This document shows, piece by piece, positions 44,791 through 57,830 of a DNA stretch of 64,000 nucleotides (its first letter is position 1; each line of letters begins with the position of its first letter). The notes beneath the pieces are model-generated. The model did not search any database and was not told the origin of the DNA. It saw only the letters and a list, made by a program, of their open reading frames with translations. The stretch covers positions 12,776,662 through 12,840,661 of the forward strand of contig BSQZ01000006.1 of the NCBI GenBank assembly GCA_033239005.1, read 5' to 3'. A program made the translations under genes and the position numbers. This DNA is from Lamellibrachia satsuma. Lineage: Eukaryota > Annelida > Polychaeta > Sabellida > Siboglinidae.

Positions 44791-47052
44791 ATGTCTGCGC
44801 ACGTTTACGTTGAGTCATCATGCTGCGCCGAGGAAGCTACCATGCCTAGGGCTAGGCTATGGCTATGCAGCACCGTGTGCCCGACCGCGTTGGTGCTTCC
44901 ATCACCGTACGAAGGCGAAGACGATGTCGATGATTTTGTACTGATATGCACAAACAGAGCGGTGCTAGATGTTGGCCTGCTGTCATTGCATGATTTGCGT
45001 GCCGACTCATTGATTCGCCCTATAGCTGGCAGGTCAGTAATTCAATTGTTATCGAATCGTTGCCATTTTAATAATCATATTTTTTCTGCATATTTCTTTT
45101 ACCTAGCCCGAGGGCGAGGTCAGAACTACAATGGCAATGCAAGCAGGCTCTTCTCTTTATTTTGTATCTAATCTAATGAAGTGTACCGTGACTGTATTTT
45201 AATATTGTGTTTGATTTTGTGTTGAATAACATTGATGACAATAATAACATGAGGGTTTATTTCATTCATTATGTGAATATATATATATTCTTAGATGTTA
45301 CCATAATTGTGATTGTAATAATGATTGTAATCATGACTACATTAGTAATTGTGATTGCAATAATTACTGTAATCATGATTACATTAATATTCGTACTTGT
45401 AATCACCCCTCTCTTTATAGCACACCACAACACCTTGTTGTTTGGTGCAATGTAATCATTTAAATAACAATAATTAACTACTGACAGTATTTAATGTTCA
45501 CAGTTTTGCAACTATTATGGTAATTATGGAATTAGTGCTATCAACTAACCCTGACAAATTATATTTCAGGCTCAGGAAAGGCAAGACAAGTAATCCCATC
45601 CTGCAATGTGGGAAGGATCTGTGATGTCTATTCTGAACCGAATTGAATTGATGGAAAGTTTAGCTATGGAGATTGACCTGACACAGGTGAGTGTACTGAT
45701 AGTCTGATATAGACAAATTGTGAGGCACCCACAGTATGCAGCAGGTCGAAAAACAACCTGGAAAACTACAAAAATTCCCACTAAAATATTAATAACTGAA
45801 TGATGTGAATGCCTCCTTATCCATATCCCACTTCTGTCAACAAAAAATGTTACCTGCAGCATCTTGCACACACCATTTCATTTATACTGAGACCAACATA
45901 AAATATACCAACAGTTTATTCACATAGAAAAACAATTACCAAAGAAATAAGGCTAACTAGAACGACAGAAACCATTGACTAAAAACAGTGACTTCTGCCA
46001 CAGGGAAATACAACCTGGAACATGGATATCACAGTTACACACATCATTATTATGCCACAACATATCAAATATACTGGTAGTTTAGCTTAAGAAATAATTA
46101 ATCTTTATAAAGCCAAGGCATTTAACTGTTTGACTAAAAACAGTGACTTCTACCACAGGGAAATACAACCTGGAACATTGATATCACAGTTACACACATC
46201 ATTATTATGCCACAACATATCAAATATACTGGTAGTTTAGCTTAGGAAATAATTAATCTTTATAAAGCCAAGGCATTTAACTGTTTCACCATCATCATCT
46301 GTACCAATGGCAATAGACTACTTGTTTTGATTGGACAGTAAATGTACACCAATCATGTGTAACAATATTACTTGTTCTGACTGACAGTAAACGTACACCA
46401 ATCATGCATACCAATACACTACTTGTTCCTACCAACAGTAAATGTACACCAATGACCTCATTCTGGAATCTGCACCATTTCACTACGTCTTCTGACAGTA
46501 AATGTACACCAATCATGTGTATCCAATATACTACTTGTTCTGACTGAATCTACTACTTGTTCCTACCGACAGCAAATGTAAACCAAGCGTCTCATTCTCT
46601 ACCAACTACACTACTTGTACTGACAGTAAATGTACACCAATCATATGTATCAATACACTACTTATTCTGACTGATAGTACTTACACACCAACCATCTGTT
46701 CCAATAAACTACTGGCACTAAATATACACCAATACACTACTTATTCTGACTGATAGTACACATACACGTAACATATTCAATTCACCTTTCACTTATCCAG
46801 GGGTAGAAATCAGCACCCTTTCCTCTAACAGACACCCCAGTATCCGAAAGACCTTGGCTGATAGATCAGACATGAGTACAACCTGTGTCACAGTTTATGG
46901 CTGTTTGGTGTGTGGCAGGTGCAGAAAAGTGACATAAGTTTTTCTCACGAATGACAAACTTCTTCTCTTTCTCATAGGTGTCGGAGCTGCTTGAGTCACC
47001 CTCGGTTATGTCGCTGTTATCACATAGTGTGCATCATCTGCACCAATGTCTT
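44791..47052 (+). CDS. possible unrecognised spliced unit
   Basis: Three exon-like blocks with good splice signals: 44791-45032 ending in GGCAG|GTCAGT; 45571-45690 between ATTTCAG and ACACAG|GTGAGT; and one starting near 46979 after CTCATAG. From the first ATG the joined frame stops soon inside the second block (KDL then TGA). From ATG 45628 the frame runs across the second junction (MSILNRIELMESLAMEIDLT, then VSELLESPSVMS) and ends after about 50 aa. No family is recognised. It could be a non-coding transcript, a decayed gene or chance. Confidence 0.25.
45977..46286. repeat. 155-bp tandem duplication
   Basis: Two nearly identical copies, 45977-46131 and 46132-46286, starting GACTAAAAACAGTGACTTCT. 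Confidence 0.93.
46318..46775. repeat. degenerate minisatellite (ACAGTAAATGTACACCAATC)
   Basis: Eight or more imperfect units of about 50-60 bp with TACTTGTTCTGACTGACAGT and AAATGTACACCAATCATGTG. Confidence 0.8.
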
Positions 47053-47894
47053 TGTTCTCACTGAATCTGATGGAAGCTTTACATAGGAGTAGTTCATTGA
47101 TGCAAAAATGTCATCCGTGACTACAGCAGTATTCGCGAAGTGTCGAACTTGAAATATCATTACCGGATCGATTTGCAATTCAGCATCAGTTGTATGTGGT
47201 GCCACAGCAGTAGTAGCAGTGATGGCACTAAAGGTGACATCCGTAATGTAAAGATTGACAGCATCACCCGTAGTGCTGGATGCTTCAAAACTAGTATCTG
47301 TACTTGTACGAACCAATGGTGAATCCTTCATCTGAAAAGATTACACATACGGTGACTTGAAAATTTTACAAAATTCATCTTTTGCATAATAAAAGTGAAT
47401 CACAATGTGAGAAACTTTCCCTTGTATATATTATTTTTAGAATATAAGAGTGCCAGTGTCATATAGAATGTATAAAGTAATCAACCACAGGGAAAAGCAT
47501 TTTCCCCATGGAGCCATGTTAATTCAACCAATGGGTCTTTCACTGATCTCTTAATGTTTTTAATGAATCTGTTTGGTCAGTTTGATGAATGCCACTGGTA
47601 ACATAACCAAACGCATGTAACCAAAATTGTAGCATCTTAGCTCAAATGTGCATTATATTATCTAATCAACATTCCACTGTTTTCAATGGGCCAGGGAGGT
47701 CAAAATTCTATAAGAGGTCCAAATTCCATAACAAAATATGGACCCATAGGTTCACTTTCTATGGGGTTCCTTATTTTATATCTGACACTCGAGTTAGATA
47801 ACATAATGCATGAATATTGTTATTGGACCAAATGCAGATCTATGTTTGTGACATCTTTATCTTATAAATGCTGCACACACCCACATACCTGCCC

Positions 47895-48052
<158 letters not shown>

Positions 48053-48479
48053 ATTATTAGGTATTATACTGAAAGCATCTGCTAGATAGTATGGTGCATG
48101 GACAAAAGCCCCACAGACATAAGCTTGTTTCAATTCAATTATACTGTTCATGACTGTTGCTGTAGTACACAGAGACAAGATATTGTCATGAATATACTTC
48201 AGGCATGTGGTCAATTCCATTCCGAATTGGAACTGGCCCTCAATTCCAGTTCGAATTGGAATTGACTTAAATTTTTTTAATTGGAATTTTTTTTTTTAAA
48301 TTTATTTTTGGGAATTGGAATTGATTTTGTTGGAATTATTGACTTGATACTGTTAATATTTACCCTTATATTTATTTATATTACTTTTAAAATCATATTT
48401 GTCTGCTATTAGCATGTCACCCTGAATCTGGTAACAGCCAGGAAGTTGTCAACATTACAGCATAGACACTGTCTACTCT

Positions 48480-49610
48480 GGTATTGAAACATTGTGACCA
48501 AGAACAATATAATCAAGCATTTGCATCAAAAAGAGATATGCCCTTATCAGATATCTGTCAATTCTATTTTTAAACATATTCACACTACTAGCATTAACAC
48601 AATCATTTGGCAGTTTGTTCCATTCATTTATCACCCTCTGTGAGAAAGAGTAGTTTCTCATGTCCAACCTACACTGCTCCTTAACTAATGCTGCTTTGTG
48701 TCCTCTGGTTCTACTGCCTTCTTTAAGTTTGAAGAACATATTCCTATCAACATCCTCATAATCGTTCACTATCTTAAACACTTCTGTTTGGTCTCCTCTT
48801 AGTCTCCTGGTCTCTAGTGTTGTCAAACCACATTGTAATAAGCGACTTTCGTAACTAAGGTCTCTTAATTCTGGAATCATTTTAGTTGCTCTTCGTTGTA
48901 TTCTTTCTAGCTTATCTATGTTTTTTTTATGGCCTTCATGCTTGAATACAATATTCCAAATGTGGTCTAACTATTGCTTTGTACAGGAGTACAATTAGAT
49001 GTTTCTCCTTATACGTGATAGTTCTCCTAATTAGCCCTAGAATTGATTTCCTTTCGAAGCAGCAATCCCACATTGCTCTGAAACTTTCATGTCAGCATTA
49101 AATGTTACTCCTAAATCCTTTTCTTGTGTGGTTCTACCTAGTACAGCATCCCTCATTTTATATTCCTCGTCCATATTTCCATGTCCTATGTGTATACATT
49201 TACACTTCCCAAAATTGAATAACATTTGCCATTTCTCTGACCATTTAACAATTTTTTCTAGATCATCCTGTAAACTTTGTTTATCTGTATCATTAGTAAC
49301 CTTTCTGAATACTTTTGTGTCATCTGCAAATTTGAGTACTTTGCTAGATATGTCATCCTCCAAATCATTTATATATATATTAAAAACAGTATAGGGCCTA
49401 ATACTGATCCCTGTGGTACCCCTCTCAAAACAGATTTCCAGTTTGAAATCTCACCATCTACTATTACTCTCTGTCTTCTGTGTGTAAGCCACTTTTCTAT
49501 CCAGTTGATTACATAATTGCCTATACCATGGGCTTTTAGTTTAAGTAACAATCTTTGATGTGGCACTTTATCGAAAGCTATCTGAAAATCTAAGTACACA
49601 ACTGGTGACC
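48480..49610 (-). mobile_element. CR1/Jockey-type LINE fragment, copy B (inside the hAT-like element)
   Basis: Minus-strand reading gives, from 49600 down: [44 protein letters not shown], then FADDTKVFRKVTND (the catalytic DD pair), a GKCKCIHIGHGNMDEE segment, and the C-terminal SRTRGHKAALVKE and INEWNKLPND. Frameshifts separate these pieces. It is the same family as 370-1545. It is 5'-truncated near 49610, and the endonuclease is absent. Confidence 0.88.
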
Positions 49611-49931
49611 CGTCATCTACCCACTGTAATTTCTTCTAGAAAACATAAGAAATTGGTTAGACATGACCTTGCTTTTAGGAAGCCTACCCCACTTGAATGC
49701 AGCCCCTTGTTTATCCAAGCCTAATGTTCAGCCCACAAGTTTCCCATAATAAACATGTCACTGGTCATCTGTACAATGCTGTTACATGTGGCTGTAGGGT
49801 TTGCCCTTTGTAGTAATTAAAAATGTCCCCATGGAGAATACATGTTGGAGATTAGGATGTTGAAGACTCAAACTTTCCAGTAAATTTATGATACCAACAC
49901 TGATAGCGATATAAATCTGACTCCTAGCATA

Positions 49932-50955
49932 TTTGCTCCCCCCCGGACATCTGCCCCTTTTTTCTATGATAGTTGACAAGTGAAAATCAGTTTGCAGTTT
50001 TATCATTATTGCTACAATAACATAACATTAAATGACAAGTCAAAGTCACTTTAGCCTAATGCAATGGCCTATCCCCTGGAGTGTGTATGAGATGTTCTTG
50101 TCACCAGTTGTCTTCCAGGTATCATTGATAGTCAGATCAGTGGTGGAAGATGGGTTCTTGGGGTGATGCTTCCACAAACAGTGGTGGACAGTAACGAGTC
50201 AGAGATCAGCTGGTTTGGAGTGCCCCTGGTATTAGCTGCTTTAGTTTTCAGGTCCTCACCGACCTTGGCAGCTTCTATCGGTGCCATGTCACCATCATGG
50301 TTGCAGGCAGTCTTATTGATCGCATTCGGGATCTGGAGATCAAATCAGTGACCACAGCACCCTTGCATGATCAGGATCGACGCTGGCTTCACTCCCATTG
50401 AAGAGTAATCTTGCTGGTCCCCCTTCTTGGTGTAGGAATGACACTCAAAACATAGCTTCTGACCTCCTCAGATGCTAGTAGTAATTTCCATGGTGAAGTT
50501 ATAAGTGAATTCTGACAACTCTGGCTTGTGCATCCAGTTTTATAGGAAAATGGAGTCACTCCAACTCTCCATGGTAAATGCAATTCAAAAGAAACCTTGT
50601 TGAGATGGCTTCTTTCAAATATCCTAAATTGTCCTAACAGGTCCAGGTCCTAATGTCACTGGCTTCTTCCACAATTGCAATAAAGATAATCCTTTGATTA
50701 CAGGATCACCTCCAACTATATAAAGTAATTTACTTGGCTGATCTGGCACAAAGAACATTAATTGCAATTAGGGTAATATATATCTTGAATTCATGTTCAG
50801 AAATAAAAAATAAGTTAAAAAAACATTTCTTAAAAAACTTACAAATAATCCAGAGGCTACGGACAGGGGGCAAATGTCCAGATTTTGAATAAGGCAAGGG
50901 GCTAATGTCTGGGGGGGCAAGTGACAAAGGGGCAAATGTCCGGGAGGGGGGCAAA
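49932..50955. mobile_element. candidate inner DNA element with inverted G/C-rich ends
   Basis: TTTGCTCCCCCCCGGACATC...CCCCTTT (49932-49960) is the inverted form of AAAGGGGCAAATGTCCGGGA...GCAAA (50926-50955). Related subterminal GGGGCAAATGTCC copies lie at about 50866-50910. It is enclosed by the hAT-like element. No coding capacity is recognised in the 1-kb interior. Confidence 0.5.
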
Positions 50956-50963
50956 TGACCTGG

Positions 50964-50965
<2 letters not shown>

Positions 50966-51042
<77 letters not shown>

Positions 51043-51066
51043 TGTGTGTGTGTGGGGGGGGTGGGT

Positions 51067-51159
<93 letters not shown>
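50966..51159. repeat. (GT)n microsatellite followed by a 93-nt G run
   Basis: GT dinucleotides run from 50966 to 51053, then a G stretch with two T interruptions, and an uninterrupted G run from 51067 to 51159. The poly-Gly and poly-Pro frames across it are artefacts. Confidence 0.95.
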
Positions 51160-51160
<1 letters not shown>

Positions 51161-51369
51161 GTGTATTTAATGAACAATAATTTTGTAATCATATCTAATT
51201 AAATATGATTGTGCACACGTGACAAATAAAACTGTGTTAAAACGAATTGGATTTGAATTTTTCTTTAGCCTAGGATTTTAACAGTAGGAATTGATTGTTT
51301 GCAAGGCGGATTTAGAAATGATTTTTTGGAATTGACAAAACGGAATTGATCCCCATGCCTGATAGACTT

Positions 51370-53556
51370 CCTTCATATGTATAGCTTGTACTAATACTAT
51401 TGTGGGTTGCCGATAGTTGCCCCCTCCCCCCACGATATTCATTACAGTGTTATCAGTCGACTCAGAATAAAATGTAATTAATACATCTCTTTATGAACTT
51501 CCGGTTATTACATGTGGGGTTTAATCTGATCAATAAAGCAAATTAATTTTATATAATTTTGCCTTATTGTCAAGTCACAAGAATTCAGACAGAAATTGTA
51601 AAGTGTCATTATAGAAAGCAGACATGTAATCTGACAGTGTTCAACTGGGTAGATGACGATGCCTTAGTTAGTTTCCTCTCCAGCTAGACATTGCATGGGT
51701 GAAATACATTTTATTAAATATTTAAATACTTTTAAAAAGTTTGTGTAACTGCATTTGCACTTAATCACAATGAAAGTATTTGTATATTTAAATATTTCCA
51801 TAAAGAATTTGAAATGTAAACAGCAACAGTAGGCTTCTGTTGCGCTATAGTCTATACTGTCTTTTGGTCGTGTTTCTCCCATGCATCTACCCCCTTAGGC
51901 TTAGCCTTACCCTTGCTGCTTGGTCTCTAGGTATTTAAAACACTGGAGTATGAGACTTATTATGACTGTCAATAAATAATATAAAATTATTTTCTTGAAT
52001 AATTTTGCCTAGTACATACGCCATGGCCCATGTTATAAGGCTGCAGTATATCCTGTAGCACTTATTGAGTTATTGTTATTGTTTTGAGTACGGCCACGTA
52101 TTGACGGTACGTCTGATCACGTCGAAAATAAATCGGCGGATAGGAAAACACTCGTAATTATATCAAACTATTAACAGTTACTCGCACTTTATTGTATTCA
52201 TACATTTCGATTTACTGTGGGTTATATATATGCTGACGTTGAAGCACAGCTGTGCTTATTGGGGTGGAACTATATTGTAATCGTAGTGATAAGTCACAAT
52301 GGTAACGGTAATCCAATTTACTAACCTGGTTTCGGCTCGTCGCTTCCTGCGCATCGCTCTGCCCTTTGATATCTGACGTTTCCTTGTCGCAGAATAGTCT
52401 GTAGATGCATGGTCATATGCGGAAAAAAAATCTAAGATGGAACGGTGTCTTTGACCAAGAATGACATCTTGATGCTCTCCGTCTGTCCATGCTCATCACA
52501 GTCTTTGGTCGGAAAAGTGGTCACTCGCAGTATCTGCGGCTGGCGGACACGGCAATTTCCGCATTTGCAACCACCTTTTCCGCTGCAAATTCTTCCTCGG
52601 AAGTCGATCAAAAGTTTTTTCCTTGCATTTGTAGTACTAGTTGATATATCCAGGAGCCATCCAGTGTACACCAGTTTTCTTTTTATTCGATTTTCCATGC
52701 GTTTCGGCCGTTTTTCCGAGAGGTTTTTACTGTGTGAACGCCGTGCCAAGAGCTCGTACTCAAACCACTCTGCCGCTGAGCCCCCCGCAGAGCAATATGG
52801 CGCCGCCCAGCGAAGATAATGGCAAAGTTTAAAAGGATATTACAAAATTACCGTGGCGTTGCGCCCATCATATAAGGGTGATATATACTGTAAATGGTAT
52901 GTTATTATGTTTGGGCTATGGTTGTTCGAGTGCTTCACCCCCCCTTTAATCCCGTTGAAGGATTGTGTTTTGCTTATATTCTTGTCCTGCGTTTTTACCC
53001 GTCACACAATGTTTATTGGCATGGTTGAAACCACAAAATTATGCTCTTTGGCTTTGCGTTGGTGTTTGTCTCGTACGAATGGTAAGAAAATTTAGAAAGT
53101 TATTTTATTTTGAAAGTTTGCCATATTGGCAGAGCAAATAAAGTATCAATAGGTTGCAGAAACCCTTGGAAACCATACATATGCAATAAAGTAATGTCTT
53201 AACTTAATAAAATTGGAAGTTTTGTGGAGAAACACCTTTGTCCATTTTTGCCCCACGCTTGAACGTACAGGTAGCCCGCGTCTGGCGATGACGGCTGGCT
53301 GAATATCTTCTATTATCGCCCACATAAGCCGCACGCATTTATCGTGGTCTCGTATTTGTTGCTATGTTTTAGCCATGTATTTGTTATTTGTGTGTACACA
53401 CATGTAGCTATGCTTGCACATATTAAATGTTGGAATTTTTATAGTTAGGCCAATATGTAATTTCAAGTAATAACCCATTGCTATGCCATACAAATGAAAT
53501 TGTCGTATTAATATTGCATTATTGCCATACGAATGCCTTTATTTCAGGTTAAATTA
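51370..53556. other. intergenic DNA, one unclear Cys-containing frame
   Basis: A minus-strand frame at 52432-52749 (105 aa) contains CSGKGGCKCGNCRV, which could be a small zinc-binding motif, but there is no further support. The rest is AT-rich with no gene. Confidence 0.35.
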
Positions 53557-53564
53557 CCCATAAT

Positions 53565-54358
53565 CAGGGTTGAAAAAAATCATGATTTTTATTTTTAAAA
53601 ATCGGATTTTTTTATTTAAATCGGATTTATTTGATTTTTTTTATTTATTTGATTTTTTTAAAATCTGGTATATAGATATTTATATAGATGTTTAAATTTG
53701 TAAACTCTTTCAAACATGTTCTATTCAAATCGTTTTGGGTTTTTGTCTTAACAGAGGGTACATGATTTTTGCTTATATAAAGACATTAGACAATGTCCAC
53801 AAGGCCTCACACCCTGTAGTTGCATTATCTGTCTTGGAAAGGAAAGCATGCTGTGTGTCTGTGGCTGTAGCAGTGGTAATTATTGTTTGCTGATATGGTC
53901 GATTAGCACGTGTCCAGGGCTCTGTATACTCTAAGGGTATCTAACCAGAATACAAACTGGTACAATATTAAACAACTGAGCCAACATACTGAATTGGTAA
54001 CAACTAGCACAAGCTATAAGTGGACTTTAACTCAGGGCTTCTGTGTTGAAAAGATACTTCCTCTGGAAGACAAGTTTGTGTGGCTTCACTACATTCAGAA
54101 AGGGAATAGCTCAAACATACACAATGTCATAAAACATTTGAATGTCAGGCTATCTGGTGACAATACAGCTACACAAGTGTGCGCACTTTGTGTTTTGTAT
54201 TAAAAACATATAAAACTTTGTTGATCTCGATGCTTGTAAACAATTATTTGTGTTAAATTCATATAAATCAGCGATTAAAAAAACCGGAAGTCAAAAAAAT
54301 CATAAATCAATTATTTTTTTGGAGTGATTTAAATCATGATTTAAATCAAACAACCCCG
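53565..54358 (+). mobile_element. complete hAT-like non-autonomous element, 794 bp
   Basis: Ends CAGGGTTG and, inverted, CGGGGTTG. Flanked by a perfect 8-bp target duplication, CCCATAAT (53557-53564 and 54359-54366). A 98-codon frame at 53910-54203 may be a remnant of a transposase gene but has no recognised domain. A 3'-truncated sister lies at 13615. Confidence 0.88.
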
Positions 54359-54366
54359 CCCATAAT

Positions 54367-55099
54367 CATGTAAAAAGCATAAAAAATTAATAATTGGAAT
54401 ATAATAAATCATTTAAAAATAAATAAAAATGTAAATAAATAAATTATAATAAATAAAAACCCTCCCCAAATCGAATAATACCTATAGTATCTACATTAAT
54501 ACATACTCATGTGCATTAAAAATATAAGTAAATTATACACACACGCACGCACGCACGCACGCACACATTACAAATATAAATGTGTTAAATAGCAATAAAC
54601 AAATACAAAATATACTTAAATAAAAAATTTAATAAATGAAATTTGTGATTTGTAGTTGTAATGCATTAATACAACATTGACTTGGTAGTGGTGGTATTAA
54701 CACTAGTTAATAACAGTACAGTATTTAGCTTTTTAAAGGCGGGCATGAGTATGCATACTTTTGTAAGCTTTCTGAAAGGTTAGTTGTTTTAATTGTATGT
54801 ATAATTCCTTTTGTAAATAGTATGTAAAGGAAACACATAACATATAATTTGTGTAAACAAACAAATATTTTTATTAGTACACATGTTTATTTCATGTTTT
54901 CTTCAGATTAGAAAACCGTCAGAAAGATTTAGGCAACAGCTTTTACACAAATACCCATAATTCGGTCAGTTTTCATCCCAGAGAGATCAATCATGTATGG
55001 TTGTCTTTCCATTGAAAAGACCTTTACAATGGTATATCACATGTCCTATTTGATGAACTTTTGAAAATATGACCGACCTCCCTACTCTAGGACTAGGAC
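54367..55099. other. intergenic AT-rich DNA
   Basis: Contains a CGCA simple repeat at 54539-54565. Nothing else is supported. Confidence 0.5.
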
Positions 55100-56165
55100 T
55101 AGGTGACATTAGCCATTACCTAACGTCTATATACTAGTGTAGGAAGTTTCAATCTCTGAAGTCTTTCCTCATAAGGAATATTCTTCATACCAGGAAGTTG
55201 GTTTGTTGCACGTATTTGCACATTTTCGATGGCATCTTTGTATTTCTGTTTATAAGGGGACCATATTGATGTTGCATAATCTAGATGACTCCTAACTAAA
55301 GCTTTATATAATGGCACAAAATTATGTTGATTTATGGTTGTAAAGGACCTTCTAATAGCTGCCATGATACTATTTGCTTTGCTTATTTTTGGTTGATGTG
55401 TTTATCAAATTCTAGGTTTTAATCAATTATAACCACAATGTCTTTTTGTTCTTCTATTCCTCCTAATTCATAGGCAGTATTATCTATCTTCATGTTGTAT
55501 GCACACTCTTGCTGTATTGTTTTTCCTATGTGCATTAAATTATATTTATCTGGGTGGAACCTTAATAACCATTTACTTGACCAAGATGTTAAATAATCTT
55601 AAGTCGTTCTGTAGTGTACGCTGGTCATGTGGACTAGTAATCGTTTTGAAAACCTTTTTATCATCCGCAAACATATATACATTCGAAATTATATCCTCAG
55701 GAAGATCATTTATATATAAAACAAATAGGATCGGTCCTAAGACACTGCCCAGTGGAATACCACATGTTAAAATTAATTTGCCCACTCGGAATTTGTACCA
55801 TTTACATTGACCTGCTGTACATGGTCAGACAGAAACGCCTAGATCCATCTTAGTATGTAATACTCTATACCATACGATTTAATTTGCCTATCAGTCTTTT
55901 GTGAGGGACGGTGTCAAATTCTTTCATGAAGTCCAAATATACAAAGTCTACAGATTCCCCTCTATCTAAAGCTATGGTCCATGAGTCAATAACATTTAAT
56001 AATTGGAGTACCGTAGAACGACCTTTAATAAAACCAAATTGTTGCATACTTAATAATTTATTCCTAATCATATGATTGACAATATGGTCTTTGACACATT
56101 GTTCCATACATTTACATATTATACTTGTTAAGCTGACTGGTCTATAATTTCCTGCATTTTTTTCG
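55100..56165 (-). mobile_element. outer CR1-like LINE, 3' segment
   Basis: On the minus strand, from 56165: NAGNYRPVSLTSIICKCMEQ, QQFGFIKGRSTVLQLL, VDFVYLDFMKEFDTVPHKRL (RT palm), then CGIPLGSVLGPILFVLYIND, FADDKKVFK (usually FADDTK) and YKALVRSHLDYATSIWSPY. Stops and frameshifts break it. Its first residues continue the fragment that ends near 62655, which supports one element split by the RTE insertion. Confidence 0.85.
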
Positions 56166-57830
56166 ATTACTTACTTAATCCTCTTGGCCCCTTTCATGAG
56201 CATAGAGCGTCAACCATGTTTCTCCACCTCACTCTCTTCTGGGCTAGAGCTTTGGCCTCTTGCCAGATGACCCCCACTTTATCAAGATCTTGTAGTGTGG
56301 AGCGTCTCCAGTTGATTTTTGGCCTTCCTTGTCTTCTCTTTCCTTGTGGGTTATAGTCCAGTGCTCGTTTGGTTGTATTTGTTGGGTCTTTTCTGAGTGT
56401 GTGGCCAATCCAGCTCCATTTTCTCCTCTTGATTGTAGTGCTTATTTCTTCCTGTTTGGTTTTCTTCCAGAGCTCTTTATTTGATATTTTGTTAGGCCAC
56501 TATACCTTAAGGATGTATCGGAGGCGACTGTTGATGAAGACTTGGAGACTTGTTGTTGAGAGACTGACTAGTTTTCCACGCTTCACAGCCATAGAGAAGA
56601 ACTGGTTTAACGTTGGTGTTGAAAATGCGGATCTTAGTGTTTATGGATAGTTGGGAAGAGAGCCATACAGGGCGTAGGGTTCTGAAGGCATGGCGAGCTT
56701 TATTGATGCGTAGCTCCACATCTTTGTCAGCGCCACCATTTGTACTGATTTTGCTCCCGAGGTAGATGAAGTCTTGTACTTCCTCAACAGTACCACTTTC
56801 TAGTGAGATGGGTTCGGAGGATCTGCTGTTGACTTTCATCATCTTTGTCTTTCCCACATTGATCTTAAGACCCAATTGGCTGCTTTTTTCTTGAAGCCTT
56901 TCTGTTTTTTGTTGCATGGGTTTCTGAGAGTAGTGCTAGATCATCTTCAAAATCCAGGTCTTCTAGTTGTGAGAACAAGTTCCACTGGATCCCAGTACGA
57001 TGGTGTTCTGTGGATCTTTTCATTGTCCAGTCTATGCCTATCAGAAAGAGCAGTGGAGATAGCAAGCAGCTCTGTCGTACTCCAGTTCCAATCTGGAAGC
57101 CTTCTGAAACTTGTCCATTAAAGATGACATGACCAGTGAAACCTTCGTACATGTTCTTTATTAGGGTTACAAATTTGTTTAGGTAAACCATAGTGCCTCG
57201 GGAGCTTCCATAGAACTGTCCTATCTATACTATCGAATGCTTTTTCGAAGTCCACAAAGTTTATGTAAAGGGAGCTCTGCCATTCAATGCATTGTTCAAT
57301 GATAATCCTGAGTGTAGCAATGTGATCTGTGCAGGATTTATCCTTTCTAAAGCCAGCTTGTTCCTTTCTTAGCTTCTTGTCAACTGTTTCTTGTATCCTA
57401 TCCAGGATGATACGGCAGAGAATTTTACTGGGCACTGATAGAAGCATGATCCCTCTCCAGTTCTTACATTCACTGAGGTTGCCTTTCTTGGGGTTTGTAA
57501 CTAGCATACCTGTTTTCCATTCAGTTGGTATTTCCTCTTTATCCCAGATCTCATTTAGCACGCTGTATAAAACGTCTGTGGTGGCCCCAATATCAGCTTT
57601 TAAGAAATCAGATGGTATATTGTCAATTCCAGGTGCTTTGCCTAGCTTCAGCTTTTTGATGGCTCTCTTCATCTCCTCTTTGGATATCCTACCACAATTA
57701 ATGTTAAGGTCTTCATTTGTTTCCTCAATGTCTGGGATTGAATCTGGTGGAGGCCTATTCAAGATATCTTGGAAATATTCTTTCCAACGTTTCCACTCGC
57801 AAACAAACAATCCATGACCTTGCATGGCAG
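56166..57830 (-). mobile_element. RTE-type LINE, RT-containing 3' half
   Basis: Minus strand: KRWKEYFQDILNRPP, KLGKAPGIDNIPSDFLKA, CKNWRGIMLLSVPSKILCRI, RKEQAGFRKDKSCTDHI, VDFEKAFDSIDRTVLW, then a frame break, GVRQSCLLSPLLF, and DFEDDLALLS, where the family has FADD. The C-terminal part ends WRNMVDALCS, and the tail has TAAGTAAGTAA near 56166-56180. Frameshifts and the FADD-to-FEDD change show an inactive copy. Confidence 0.9.

Larger units (their letters stand above)
48200..51361. mobile_element. hAT-like DNA transposon, 3.16 kb, with nested insertions
   Basis: Left end CAGGCATGTGGTCAATTCC pairs with the right end, which reads CAGGCATGGGGATCAATTCC on the other strand. The flanks ATATACTT (48192-48199) and ATAGACTT (51362-51369) are 8-bp target duplications with one mismatch. 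The 8-bp duplication and CAGG-type terminus fit the hAT superfamily. No transposase frame is visible. The interior is occupied by LINE copy B, an inner inverted-repeat segment and GT/G runs, so this is a non-autonomous or gutted copy. Confidence 0.75.

Noticed and set aside
50902..51202. Poly-proline and poly-glycine proteins
   Set aside because: They are produced by the G run and GT microsatellite.
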